From Sphingomonas sp. LC-1 (GTDB lineage Bacteria; Pseudomonadota; Alphaproteobacteria; Sphingomonadales; Sphingomonadaceae): a DNA stretch of 64,000 nucleotides. The notes under the pieces were generated by a model. That model saw nothing but the letters and a program-made list of their open reading frames with translations, made no database searches and was not told the DNA's origin. The DNA is taken from contig NZ_JANZXB010000005.1 of assembly GCF_025371035.1 (NCBI RefSeq), forward strand, positions 228,451-292,450. Direction: 5' to 3'. This document shows positions 9,589 through 18,114 of the stretch, in pieces (within the stretch, counting starts at the first letter, position 1; each line of letters starts with the position of its first letter). A program made the position numbers and the translations under genes.

Positions 9589-10020
9589 TCAGGCGCGGGC
9601 GAACAATCGGAAACCGGCGGGCAAGCGACTGGGCGCCTTGCCGGTCCGGCGTTCCTCGATCGCGGCAATGGCGCCAAGCAAGTCCCGCGCGCCATAAGGC
9701 TTCATCAATATCCCCTCGGCGAGATTTTCCACGCCATCCGGCGGCGTGCCCGTAAGGAACAGGACGGGAATATCGCGTTCGTGCGCCGCCCTGGCGACAT
9801 CGACGCCACTGCCGTCCGCCAATTGCACATCGGCCAAGACAAGGTCGATCGCGGTACCGCCTTCGATGAGCGTGATGGCCTTGCTGACCCGGTCGACCGT
9901 CCCCACCACTTCGTAATCGGCATCGCTCAGCACATGCTCGGTGTCGAAGGCGACCAGCGGTTCGTCTTCGACCACAAGCAGCCTGACCAGCTGCCGCTTT
10001 TTCCGCCCGAAGAATTTCAT
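9589..10020 (-). CDS. Single-domain response regulator
   Basis: The 143-residue product is one CheY-like receiver domain and little else. Acidic residues E18/D19 and phosphoacceptor D64 (LADVQLADGSG) are present, as are the Thr in FLTGTPP and the Lys in MKPYG (about K107). There is no output domain, so it probably acts through a partner protein or as a phosphate shuttle. The basic N-terminus (KFFGRKKRQ) is unusual. A GTG at 10050 is an alternative start, and neither start has a well-spaced ribosome site. The ampG-like gene follows on the same strand. No kinase is adjacent. Confidence 0.8.
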   Translation of the reverse strand: MKFFGRKKRQLVRLLVVEDEPLVAFDTEHVLSDADYEVVGTVDRVSKAITLIEGGTAIDLVLADVQLADGSGVDVARAAHERDIPVLFLTGTPPDGVENLAEGILMKPYGARDLLGAIAAIEERRTGKAPSRLPAGFRLFARA

Positions 10021-10129
10021 CCCTCTATCGGCCCGTCTTTCTTGCCCCACTCATCGCCGTAACGCTTTGTCCGGCAGAAACGACGCAATTAATTTCCTTT
10101 GGCCTACACCCTATGTATCAGCGTCGATC

Positions 10130-11374
10130 ATGACATCAGATCAACGTATCGCCAAGCTGCTGGCCCGGGCCGGTGTCGCATCGCGTCGAGAGGTCGAGCG
10201 GATGATCGCCGAGGGGCGTATCGCCCTGAACGGCGTCGCGATCGACACGCCAGCGACCCTGCTTTCCTCGCTCGACGGCATCACCGTCGACGGACAGCCG
10301 GTCGCCGCGCCCGAGCCGACCCGACTGTTCCTCTATCACAAGCCTAACGGCCTGCTGGTGACAGAACGCGATCCCAAGGGGCGGCCGACCATCTATGACC
10401 GGCTGCCCGCGGACCTGCCCCGGCTGGTGCCGGTCGGACGGCTCGACCTCAATACCGAGGGGTTGTTGCTGCTGACCACCGATGGCGGCTTCAAGCGCCA
10501 GTTGGAGCTGCCCGCCACCGGCGTCGAGCGGACCTATCGCGCGCGCGCCTATGGCGACATCACGCAGGCGCAGCTCGAGGAACTGATCCACGGGGTCGAG
10601 ATCGACGGGATCCGCTATGGCCAGATCGACGCCAATCTGGAACGACGGACCGGGGCCAATGTCTGGATCGAGATGACCCTGCGAGAGGGCAAGAATCGCG
10701 AAGTCCGCCGCGTTCTCGAACATCTGGGGTTGCAGGTCAGCCGGTTGATTCGGCTACGCTATGGCCCGTTCCTGCTCGGCGATCTCCCGGCCGGTGAAAT
10801 CGGTGAGGTGAAGGGATACGAGATCGTCGAGTTCCGCAAGACGTTGGAGGGCGGCATCCCTGCCGATGCCGTACGGCCGGCACCACGCGCAGGCTTCCGC
10901 ACGCCCCCGACACGAACCGCACCGGCGCGTGCCCGCACGGAGCGGGACGGCGAGGTACGCCGGGACGCCGTCCCCGCGCGCAGCCCACGCCCCTCCGCAA
11001 ACCAGGGCGACCGGGCGAAACCCTTCGCTAAGCGCCCCCCACGGGCCGATGATCGCCAGGACCGCAGCGAGCGTCCGGGACGCGCCGCCGCCTCGCCGAA
11101 TGCACGTCAAGGGCGGTTTGCCCCGAATGAGCGCGGTGGCGACCGCCCGACGGGCCGAGCAAATTCCGGCGAACGAAAGCCATACGGCAAGCGGCCGACC
11201 GAAGGTCGTATGGAGCGTGGGGACCGGACCGAGCGCGGCGCTTCCCCCAGCCCACGGGGTCCAGCGCGTCCCAGATCCGACGGGCGGAATGGCGATCGGC
11301 CTTCCGGGCGGCCTGGTGGTCGACCGGGCGGCGGCGGCGGATCGCGGCCCGGCCGCCCGCGGGGAGATCGTTGA
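10130..11374 (+). CDS. rluB: RluB/RsuA-family 23S rRNA pseudouridine synthase with a long basic tail
   Basis: The protein has an N-terminal S4 RNA-binding domain (about residues 3-50). The RsuA/RluB catalytic domain follows, with the nucleophile Asp in GRLDLNTEG (about D106) and the KNREVRR element near residue 190. RluB modifies U2605 of 23S rRNA in E. coli; the same target here is inferred. After about residue 245 comes a 170-residue tail rich in Arg, Gly, Pro, Asp and Ser, expected to be disordered and probably RNA-binding. The ATG at 10130 begins the S4 domain at the usual place; the open frame upstream has no homology. Its stop shares one base with the rsmD start. Confidence 0.88.
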   Translation: MTSDQRIAKLLARAGVASRREVERMIAEGRIALNGVAIDTPATLLSSLDGITVDGQPVAAPEPTRLFLYHKPNGLLVTERDPKGRPTIYDRLPADLPRLVPVGRLDLNTEGLLLLTTDGGFKRQLELPATGVERTYRARAYGDITQAQLEELIHGVEIDGIRYGQIDANLERRTGANVWIEMTLREGKNREVRRVLEHLGLQVSRLIRLRYGPFLLGDLPAGEIGEVKGYEIVEFRKTLEGGIPADAVRPAPRAGFRTPPTRTAPARARTERDGEVRRDAVPARSPRPSANQGDRAKPFAKRPPRADDRQDRSERPGRAAASPNARQGRFAPNERGGDRPTGRANSGERKPYGKRPTEGRMERGDRTERGASPSPRGPARPRSDGRNGDRPSGRPGGRPGGGGGSRPGRPRGDR

Positions 11375-11910
11375 TGCGGGTGATTGCTGGACAATGGCGG
11401 GGTCGCCCGCTCGTCGCGCCAAAGGGTGACGTCACCCGCCCGACCGCCGATCGGACGCGGGAGGCGTTGTTCTCGATGCTGACGGCTCGGCTGGGTGATT
11501 TCGACGGCCTGGCCGTGGGCGATTTCTTCGCGGGCTCGGGCGCGCTGGGGATCGAGGCCTTGTCGCGCGGGGCGGCGTCCTGTCTGTTCGTCGAGCAGGA
11601 TCGCGGCGTGCTGGACGCCCTCCGCGCCAATCTCGAAAAGCTGGGTGCCAAGGCGGACGTCCGCGCCGCCTCGGTCATGGCGCTGGGGCCCGCTCGCCAG
11701 CCGCTGGACCTGATCTTGATGGACCCACCTTATGGCACCGGTGCGGGGAGCGTGGCGCTCGACAAGCTGGCGCGGCTCGGCTGGGTCGGTGCCGGAACGT
11801 GGATCAGCATCGAAACCGCCAAGCAAGAGGAAGTCGAACTGGCGGGCTTCACCGTCGACGCCTCACGCGTCCACGGCAAGGCTCGGCTGACCCTGCTGCG
11901 TCAGGCCTGA
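11374..11910 (+). CDS. rsmD: 16S rRNA (guanine(966)-N2)-methyltransferase
   Basis: RsmD methylates G966 of 16S rRNA using S-adenosylmethionine. The 178-residue protein shows the N-terminal RPTADRTREALF segment, the SAM-binding DFFAGSGALGIEALSRG and the catalytic DPPY motif (about residues 117-120). The ATG overlaps the rluB TGA (TGATG), so both rRNA-modifying enzymes are likely translated in coupling. It runs into the convergent MFS gene with a 10-base overlap. Confidence 0.94.
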   Translation: MRVIAGQWRGRPLVAPKGDVTRPTADRTREALFSMLTARLGDFDGLAVGDFFAGSGALGIEALSRGAASCLFVEQDRGVLDALRANLEKLGAKADVRAASVMALGPARQPLDLILMDPPYGTGAGSVALDKLARLGWVGAGTWISIETAKQEEVELAGFTVDASRVHGKARLTLLRQA

Positions 11911-13172
11911 ACGCTTTTCCCGCGCATCAGGGCAAGCCCGGCGAGGCTGAGCAGACCGGCGGCGACCAGATAGCCGCCGACAAAGTTCAGCCCGCCACGC
12001 TCGGTCAGAGCCTGCGCGGCGATGGGGGCGAGCGCGCCGCCGATGATCCCACCCAGATTGAACGTCATCGACACCCCCGTATAGCGCACACCGGCTGGGA
12101 ACAGCGCGGGCAGCCATCCGCCGAGCGGACCATAGGCAAAGCCCATTACGAACAGCGCGAGCGCGAGCCAAACGAACACCACGACCAGCGATCCTGCACC
12201 CAGCATCGGCCCCATGACGAGGCCGACCAGAACGCAACCCGCAAAGCCCAAGGTCAGCATGGCGGGGGCTCCGCGACGGTCCGCCATCACGCTGGAGATG
12301 ATGACCCCCAGCGCCAGGAACAGGATCGCGATGAGCTGAATGCCTAGAAATGCCTCGCGCGGATAGTTCAGGACGGTCGTGCCATATCCAAGCGCGAAGG
12401 CCGTCGCGAGATAGAAGATCGCGAAGCAGGCAACCACGCCGCCGGTCCCGGCCAGCAGCGCGCGGCCATGATCCTGCACCAATGTCGCGAAAGGAATACG
12501 GGGCAAGGCTTCGGACCGCTTGGCCTCGGTAAAGTCATGCGTTTCGGTCAGACGAAGCCGAACCCAAAGCCCCAGCATCACCAGCACCGCGCTTGCCAGG
12601 AACGGCAGCCGCCAGCCCCAGGCGCGGAACTGCGCGTCAGTCAGGACAAGGCCCAGCAACAGGAAGAAGCCATTGGCCAGGATGAAGCCTACCGGCGCGC
12701 CGAGCGGAGGAAACATGCCCCAGGTGTTGCGGCGCCCCGGCGGCGCGTTCTCGACGGCCAGCAGGGCAGCACCACCCCATTCGCCCCCCAGACCGAGCCC
12801 CTGCCCCAATCGCGCGATGCACAAGAGTAGCGGCGCGATCCAACCCGCCTGCGCATAGGTCGGCAGGAAGGCGATGGCGACGGTCGATCCCCCCATCAGC
12901 ATCAGGCTGGCGACCAAGGTCGACTTGCGGCCCACTCGGTCGCCGAAATGACCAAAGGCAATCGCACCCACGGGGCGCGCGACAAAGGCCAGGCCGAAGC
13001 TGGCATAGGATAGCAGCAACTGGGCGGTCGCGGATGACGCCGGAAAGAATAGCGGTCCGAAGACCAGCGCCGCCGCCGTCGCATAGATGTAGAAGTCATA
13101 GAACTCGACCGCCGTACCGGTCAGGCTGGCCAGCAGGATATGGCGGTGCGACGGTGGCGATGCGTGAGTCAT
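11901..13172 (-). CDS. MFS transporter, metabolite:H+ symporter (MHS) type
   Basis: The 423-residue protein has about 12 membrane helices. It has the MHS-family N-terminus (VEFYDFYIYATAAALVFG) and the MFS loop motif GHFGDRVGRKS between helices 2 and 3. Helix 4-5 carries RLGQGLGLGGEWGGAAL, as in the proline/betaine, citrate and shikimate symporters. The substrate cannot be read from the sequence. It is convergent with rsmD, and there is no co-directional partner close enough to suggest a pathway: the phosphate transporter gene upstream ends 70 bases before its start. Confidence 0.85.
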   Translation of the reverse strand: MTHASPPSHRHILLASLTGTAVEFYDFYIYATAAALVFGPLFFPASSATAQLLLSYASFGLAFVARPVGAIAFGHFGDRVGRKSTLVASLMLMGGSTVAIAFLPTYAQAGWIAPLLLCIARLGQGLGLGGEWGGAALLAVENAPPGRRNTWGMFPPLGAPVGFILANGFFLLLGLVLTDAQFRAWGWRLPFLASAVLVMLGLWVRLRLTETHDFTEAKRSEALPRIPFATLVQDHGRALLAGTGGVVACFAIFYLATAFALGYGTTVLNYPREAFLGIQLIAILFLALGVIISSVMADRRGAPAMLTLGFAGCVLVGLVMGPMLGAGSLVVVFVWLALALFVMGFAYGPLGGWLPALFPAGVRYTGVSMTFNLGGIIGGALAPIAAQALTERGGLNFVGGYLVAAGLLSLAGLALMRGKSVQA

Positions 13173-13241
13173 GCTTCGCCCGTGCAGAAACGAAACGAAT
13201 ACGTAAAGGCCTATCCCGACCAGAACGCCTCGATCGCGGAC

Positions 13242-14882
13242 TTAGTGCGCGACCACGCCAGCCAAACCCAGCAGCATCCAGTAGAGCAAGCCGGAAAGCA
13301 GCATCGCGGCCGGCAGGGTCAGGACCCAGGCCAGGATCATGTTGCGGATCGTACGAACCTGAAGCCCCGCTCCGTTGGCGACCGACGCGCCCGCCACGCC
13401 GGACGTCAGGATATGGGTGGTGGACACGGGCCGCCCCATAAACTCCGCGATCATGATCGTCGCGGCGGTGGTCAACTCGGCCGCGGCTCCCATGCCATAG
13501 GTCAGATGCGTCTTGCCGATCCGTTCTCCGACCGTCGTCACGATCCGTTTCCATCCCACCATGGTGCCAAGGCCAAGCGCCAGCGCGACGGTCACCTTTA
13601 CCCACAGGGGAATATACCGCGTGCCTCGCTCCAGCTGTGTGGCATAACCGTTGAGCGATTCGATCTCGGTTGCGGTGAAGCGGCTCTTGGCCGTCTCGCT
13701 CTTCGTGATCATGCGCGTCGTATCGAGGACGAGATACATGTCGTTGCGCAAATTGGGTACGATTGCGGCGGGCACGCGGCTGAGCGCCCCGTAATTGCCG
13801 ATCCGCTCGCCAATGTCGCGGGAAAGGACGGAAAGGCCGGTATAGACTTCGGGCTTGTCTACCGCCTTGGCGCGGACGCCGGCGACGACGATCGCACGAG
13901 CCTGGTCGATGGTGGGATTTCCGCCCGCGCCATGGGCGGCATAGGCAGCGGAGCCGGTCTGCGCGCTTCGTACGAATGCGGGCATAGCGCTTTCCGGCAA
14001 CGTCCGGTTCAACGCATAGGCGGTCGGCGCGCAGCCGATAAGGATGAGCATAATGAGACCCATGCCCTTTTGCCCATCATTGCCGCCATGCGCGAAGCTG
14101 ACCGCCGTACAGGTGAAGATCAACAGTGCGCGAATGCCACGCGGCGGCGGCGTATCGCCTTCGGGCTCGCGATACAGCCGTTCGTTGCGCAGGAAACGCT
14201 TCATGACAAGCAGAAGCAGCAGGGCAGCACCGAAACCGATCAGCGGACTGAACAGCAGCGCGGATAGCACCTTCTGCACCTGTGCCATGTCCACCCCCGA
14301 CGTGCCGGGAATGGTGGACAGCATCTGGTTGGCGAGCCCTACGCCCAGGATCGATCCGATCAGCGCATGGCTGGACGAATTGGGCAGGCCGACCGCCCAT
14401 GTCGCCAAATTCCACAGCACTGCCGCCAATAGCAGCGCGAAGATCATCGCAAAGCCCGCCCCCGACCCGACGTGCAGCATCAGATCGATCGGCAAAAGCG
14501 TGATGATCGAATAGGCCACTGCTCCCGTCGAGCAGAGCACCCCAAGGAAATTGAAGAAGCCGGACCAGACCACCGCCAGCGGCGCGGGCATGGAATGGGT
14601 ATAGATCACCGTCGCGACCGCATTCGCGGTGTCGTGAAAGCCGTTCACGAATTCGAACCCCAGCGCGATCAATAGCGCAAGGCCCAGGAAGGCGAAGACG
14701 CCGATCGCCATCGGCTCTCCGACCCGCGCCGTGTCCAGCGCGATGCTGTAGCCGGCATAGGCCAGCCCGCCGACCAACAGGCCCGCGAATATCCAGCGCC
14801 CCATGGGATGAAGGCTGGCATCGAGACGGGGACCACGAGCGCGCGATTCGGATTGGCCACCGGCGAGTGCAAAGGATGTCAT
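13242..14882 (-). CDS. pit: Inorganic phosphate transporter, Pit family
   Basis: Pit permeases move metal-phosphate with protons across the inner membrane. The 546-residue protein has the two PHO4-type repeats. The first signature is GFHDTANAVATVI (about residues 81-93), and the matching later segments are GGNDGQKGMG and GRPVSTTHILTSG. A large polar insert of roughly 120 residues separates the two halves. The start at 14882 has a GGGGG ribosome site. An internal ATG (MGRWIFAG, at 14804) would remove a non-conserved 26-residue leader. A possible Pho box stands just upstream, so phosphate regulation is plausible. No phoU-like partner gene is adjacent. Confidence 0.9.
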   Translation of the reverse strand: MTSFALAGGQSESRARGPRLDASLHPMGRWIFAGLLVGGLAYAGYSIALDTARVGEPMAIGVFAFLGLALLIALGFEFVNGFHDTANAVATVIYTHSMPAPLAVVWSGFFNFLGVLCSTGAVAYSIITLLPIDLMLHVGSGAGFAMIFALLLAAVLWNLATWAVGLPNSSSHALIGSILGVGLANQMLSTIPGTSGVDMAQVQKVLSALLFSPLIGFGAALLLLLVMKRFLRNERLYREPEGDTPPPRGIRALLIFTCTAVSFAHGGNDGQKGMGLIMLILIGCAPTAYALNRTLPESAMPAFVRSAQTGSAAYAAHGAGGNPTIDQARAIVVAGVRAKAVDKPEVYTGLSVLSRDIGERIGNYGALSRVPAAIVPNLRNDMYLVLDTTRMITKSETAKSRFTATEIESLNGYATQLERGTRYIPLWVKVTVALALGLGTMVGWKRIVTTVGERIGKTHLTYGMGAAAELTTAATIMIAEFMGRPVSTTHILTSGVAGASVANGAGLQVRTIRNMILAWVLTLPAAMLLSGLLYWMLLGLAGVVAH

Positions 14883-14907
14883 GGTGATCCCCCGTTGCGC
14901 TTCTCCG

Positions 14908-14925
14908 GTGACACTTTGATGACGC
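14908..14925 (-). promoter_or_regulatory. Possible Pho box upstream of pit
   Basis: Read on the minus strand, GCGTCAT-CAAA-GTGTCAC is a direct repeat of two 7-mers with a 4-base AT-rich spacer. It matches the PhoB half-site CTGTCAT at 5 of 7 positions in each half. It lies 25 bases before the chosen start codon, which is tight for a promoter and would fit better if translation began further downstream. Confidence 0.4.
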
Positions 14926-15095
14926 CAGACTTGGCGTATTCCCATCCCGGAACGTGTCGCGGAGTTTGCAGGTCGCATTCTGAAGCGGCAATGCCCAGAA
15001 GGATCGGGTTCGGTAAGGCTCGCAGCCGGGGAAACAATTCTTCCGATGCGCACTGGATGGTTGCCCCGCCTGCAAACGTTCCCTAACTGTTCGCG

Positions 15096-17387
15096 ATGAC
15101 TCCTGCCCACCCCGATACCGCCGCCCAGCTCGCCGATTATCCCTATCTGCGGACACTCAACCCGGCGCAGCGAGAGGCGGTCCTGACCACGGACGGACCG
15201 GTCCTGGTTCTGGCGGGGGCGGGTACGGGCAAGACGGCGGCGCTGACCGCGCGGTTGGCGCATTTGCTCTACACGCGCAAAGCCTGGCCTTTTGAGATCC
15301 TGTCCGTCACCTTCACCAACAAGGCGGCGCGCGAGATGCGGGAGCGGGTCGGTCGGCTGGTCGGCGACGCGGTGGAGGGGATGCCGTGGCTAGGCACGTT
15401 CCACGCCATCGGCGCGAAGATGTTGCGACGCCATGCCGAACTGGTCGGGCTGCAATCCAACTTCACGATCCTGGACACCGACGATCAACTTCGTCTGCTC
15501 AAGCAGTTGATCGTCGCCGCGGACATCGACGAAAAGCGCTTCCCCGCCCGCGCGCTGGGCGGCCTGATCGACGAATGGAAAAATAAGGGGCTGGTGCCCG
15601 GCGACATCGACGCGGGCGAGGCAGAGCGTTACGCCAACGGGCAAGGCGCCGAACTCTACCGGCAGTATCAGGAGCGGCTGCGCAGCGTGAACGCCTGCGA
15701 CTTCGGCGATCTGCTGCTCCACATGTTGACCATATTGAAGACCCATCACGACGTGCTGGAGCATTATCAGCAGCGTTTCCGCTACATCATGGTCGACGAG
15801 TATCAGGACACCAACAGCGTCCAATATCTCTGGCTTCGGATGCTTGCGCAGGCGCGCAAGAATATCGCCTGTGTGGGCGATGACGACCAATCCATCTATT
15901 CGTGGCGCGGTGCGCAGGTCGAGAATATCCTGCGGTTCGAGCGGGATTTTCCCGGCGCAAAGGTCATCCGGCTGGAACAGAATTACCGTTCCACGCCCCA
16001 TATCCTGGGCGCAGCATCGGGCGTGATCGCCAACAATGGCGGGCGTTTGGGCAAGACCCTCTGGACTGAATTGGATGTGGGCGAAAAGGTTCGCGTGCTC
16101 GGCGTATGGGACGGTCCCGAGGAAGCACGGCGTGTCGGTGAGGAGATCGAGGCGGCGAAGCGCTCCGGCACATCCTATGGCGACATCGCCATTCTGGTTC
16201 GCGCGTCGCACCAGACACGCGAATTCGAAGATCGCTTCATCGCGATCGGCATGCCGTACCGCATCGTCGGAGGCTTCCGCTTCTACGAACGCGCCGAAAT
16301 CCGCGACGCGCTCGCCTATCTGCGCATCGTCAACCAGCCGTCGGACGATCTGGCGTTCGAACGGATCGTCAATGTCCCCAAGCGCGGCCTGGGTGACAAG
16401 GCTTTGGCAAAGATTCACCAACTTGCCCGAACGGAAGGATTGCCGTTGACGATCGCCTCGGCCCGTATCCTCGACACCGACGAACTGACGCCGCAGGCGC
16501 GCCGCAGTCTGGGCAATCTGGTCGGCGACATCGCCCGGTGGCGCGACATGGCCCGCGACCTTGCCCATCCCGAACTTGCCCGGCAGATGCTGGACGAGAG
16601 CGGCTACACCGCGATGTATCAGAATGAAAAATCCGCCGAAGCGGCCGGGCGGCTGGAGAATCTTTCCGAACTCGTGCGCGCCATGGAGGATTACGAGTCG
16701 CTCGGCGCCTTTCTGGAGCATGTTTCGCTGGTCATGGACCGGGACGGCGACCAACGGGAACCCGAGGTGACGATCATGACGATCCACGCCGCCAAGGGCC
16801 TGGAATTTGATACCGTTTTCCTGGCGGGATGGGAGGAAGGGCTGTTTCCTTCGCAACGCGCCATTGACGAAGGCGGCACCCGCAGTCTGGAAGAGGAACG
16901 ACGGCTTGCTTATGTCGCCATCACTCGCGCGCGTCGCAAGGCGGTGATCCTGCATGCGGCCAACCGCCGCATCTATGGCCAGTGGACCTCCAGCCTGCCC
17001 AGCCGGTTCGTTGGCGAACTCCCGCCGGAGCACATCGACAGCGAAACCAGCATGACCGGGGGCGAAAGCCTGTGGCGGGCCAACTGGTCCGAACATGCCG
17101 ATCCCTTTGCCGATGTTGCACGAGGGACCGGCCGGGGGCCGGGGTGGCAGCGCGCCGCCGCCAGCCCGCAGGGGGTGCCGGGCCGGAACGCGCGCGTGGT
17201 TGAGTCGCGGGCGCCCTCCGTGGGACTGGGCCAAAAGGGCCGCGACGACCTCAGCCTGGGCGAACGGGTCTTTCACCAGAAATTCGGTTACGGACAGATC
17301 GCGACGATCGAGGGCAACAAGCTGGAGATCGATTTCGAACAAGCGGGCCGCAAGCGCGTGATGGACAGCTTCGTCACCAAGGGATGA
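15096..17387 (+). CDS. uvrD: UvrD/PcrA-type ATP-dependent DNA helicase
   Basis: This 763-residue superfamily 1A 3'-5' helicase acts in nucleotide excision and mismatch repair and in removing proteins from DNA. Visible motifs are Q-motif LNPAQREAV, Walker A GAGTGKT (about residues 41-47), motif Ia TFTNKAAREM, Walker B DEYQDTN, motif III GDDDQSIYSWRGA, motif IV QNYRST, motif V HAAKGLEFDTVF and motif VI VAITRAR. The C-terminus carries the Tudor-like element FGYGQIATIEGNKLEIDF, as in PcrA and UvrD. It diverges from pit across a 213-base spacer. Confidence 0.95.
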   Translation: MTPAHPDTAAQLADYPYLRTLNPAQREAVLTTDGPVLVLAGAGTGKTAALTARLAHLLYTRKAWPFEILSVTFTNKAAREMRERVGRLVGDAVEGMPWLGTFHAIGAKMLRRHAELVGLQSNFTILDTDDQLRLLKQLIVAADIDEKRFPARALGGLIDEWKNKGLVPGDIDAGEAERYANGQGAELYRQYQERLRSVNACDFGDLLLHMLTILKTHHDVLEHYQQRFRYIMVDEYQDTNSVQYLWLRMLAQARKNIACVGDDDQSIYSWRGAQVENILRFERDFPGAKVIRLEQNYRSTPHILGAASGVIANNGGRLGKTLWTELDVGEKVRVLGVWDGPEEARRVGEEIEAAKRSGTSYGDIAILVRASHQTREFEDRFIAIGMPYRIVGGFRFYERAEIRDALAYLRIVNQPSDDLAFERIVNVPKRGLGDKALAKIHQLARTEGLPLTIASARILDTDELTPQARRSLGNLVGDIARWRDMARDLAHPELARQMLDESGYTAMYQNEKSAEAAGRLENLSELVRAMEDYESLGAFLEHVSLVMDRDGDQREPEVTIMTIHAAKGLEFDTVFLAGWEEGLFPSQRAIDEGGTRSLEEERRLAYVAITRARRKAVILHAANRRIYGQWTSSLPSRFVGELPPEHIDSETSMTGGESLWRANWSEHADPFADVARGTGRGPGWQRAAASPQGVPGRNARVVESRAPSVGLGQKGRDDLSLGERVFHQKFGYGQIATIEGNKLEIDFEQAGRKRVMDSFVTKG

Positions 17388-17434
17388 GCGATCGGCGTAG
17401 GTAATCTTCGGCGACCGGGGCGGAAGCCCGTTCA

Positions 17435-17459
17435 GGAACCATATCAATTCGCAGCCGTA
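17435..17459 (+). promoter_or_regulatory. Weak sigma-EcfG-like promoter
   Basis: GGAAC, a 16-base spacer and CGTA resemble the alphaproteobacterial general-stress promoter (GGAAC-N16/17-CGTT) with one mismatch in the -10 element. It lies 43 bases before the glycine-zipper gene. Chance occurrence cannot be excluded. Confidence 0.25.
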
Positions 17460-17502
17460 TCGGTCGCATCGCCCGATTGTCCGGGCATGGAGGATAGGAT
17501 CG

Positions 17503-18063
17503 ATGGGCTTTCGTCATCTGGCCATCGCTGCAATCACGACCGCCGTCATCACTACGGCCGTTCCCGCCGCCGCGCAATCTGCCGCCGACGATGCGCGGTT
17601 CCGCGCGGCGCAGGCCCGTTTCGATCGCGAATATCAAATCTATCGGCAAGAGGTCGACCTATACCAGTCCCGTCGTGAACGGGGCGGCTATGATGACGGC
17701 GACTATCGCCCCGCTCCGCCACCCGGCGGGCCCGGCGGCTATCGTGTCGCGCCCCCGATCCCGGCCGATGGTTATAACAGCAATGCCGAGCCCTATTATG
17801 ATCCCGTGGGCGATTATCGCGACGGTCCGCAATATCGCGAACGTGTGCTGCAGCCGCAGGACCGTGTCTATGCAGGAACCGATGGACGCTATTACTGCCG
17901 CCGTTCGGACGGGACGACCGGCCTGATCATCGGCGGTGCCGCGGGCGGTATCCTGGGCAATCTCGTCGGCGGGCGGAGCAGCACCATCGCGACGTTGCTC
18001 GGCGCGGCAGGCGGCGCGCTGGCCGGACGTTCGATCGACCAGAATCAGGTTCGCTGCCGCTGA
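17503..18063 (+). CDS. Secreted glycine-zipper 2TM-domain protein
   Basis: The 186-residue protein begins with a signal peptide (cleavage likely after AVPAAAQ, near residue 25). A charged, Tyr/Arg/Pro-rich middle follows, with repeated short YRD/YDDGDYR elements. It ends with a glycine zipper (about residues 138-180, GGAAGGILGNLVGG and GAAGGALAG). The family sits in or on the outer membrane or periplasm and its function is not settled; several members respond to envelope stress. A weak general-stress promoter match stands upstream. A strong hairpin follows the stop. Confidence 0.8.
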   Translation: MGFRHLAIAAITTAVITTAVPAAAQSAADDARFRAAQARFDREYQIYRQEVDLYQSRRERGGYDDGDYRPAPPPGGPGGYRVAPPIPADGYNSNAEPYYDPVGDYRDGPQYRERVLQPQDRVYAGTDGRYYCRRSDGTTGLIIGGAAGGILGNLVGGRSSTIATLLGAAGGALAGRSIDQNQVRCR

Positions 18064-18072
18064 CGGGATCGC

Positions 18073-18100
18073 CGCCGCTCCCATCATGTGTGGGGCGGCG
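18073..18100. terminator. Hairpin between convergent genes
   Basis: CGCCGCTCC pairs with GGGGCGGCG around an approximately 10-base loop, just after the glycine-zipper gene and before the end of the convergent hypothetical gene. It lacks a long T run. Confidence 0.5.
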
Positions 18101-18114
18101 CTGCCCGGAAAGGA

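Noticed and set aside
15390-17447. Very long open frame (685 codons) on the minus strand across the helicase gene
   Set aside because: It lies wholly antisense to uvrD, has no recognisable motif and a poor amino acid pattern. GC-rich third positions keep the opposite strand free of stops here.
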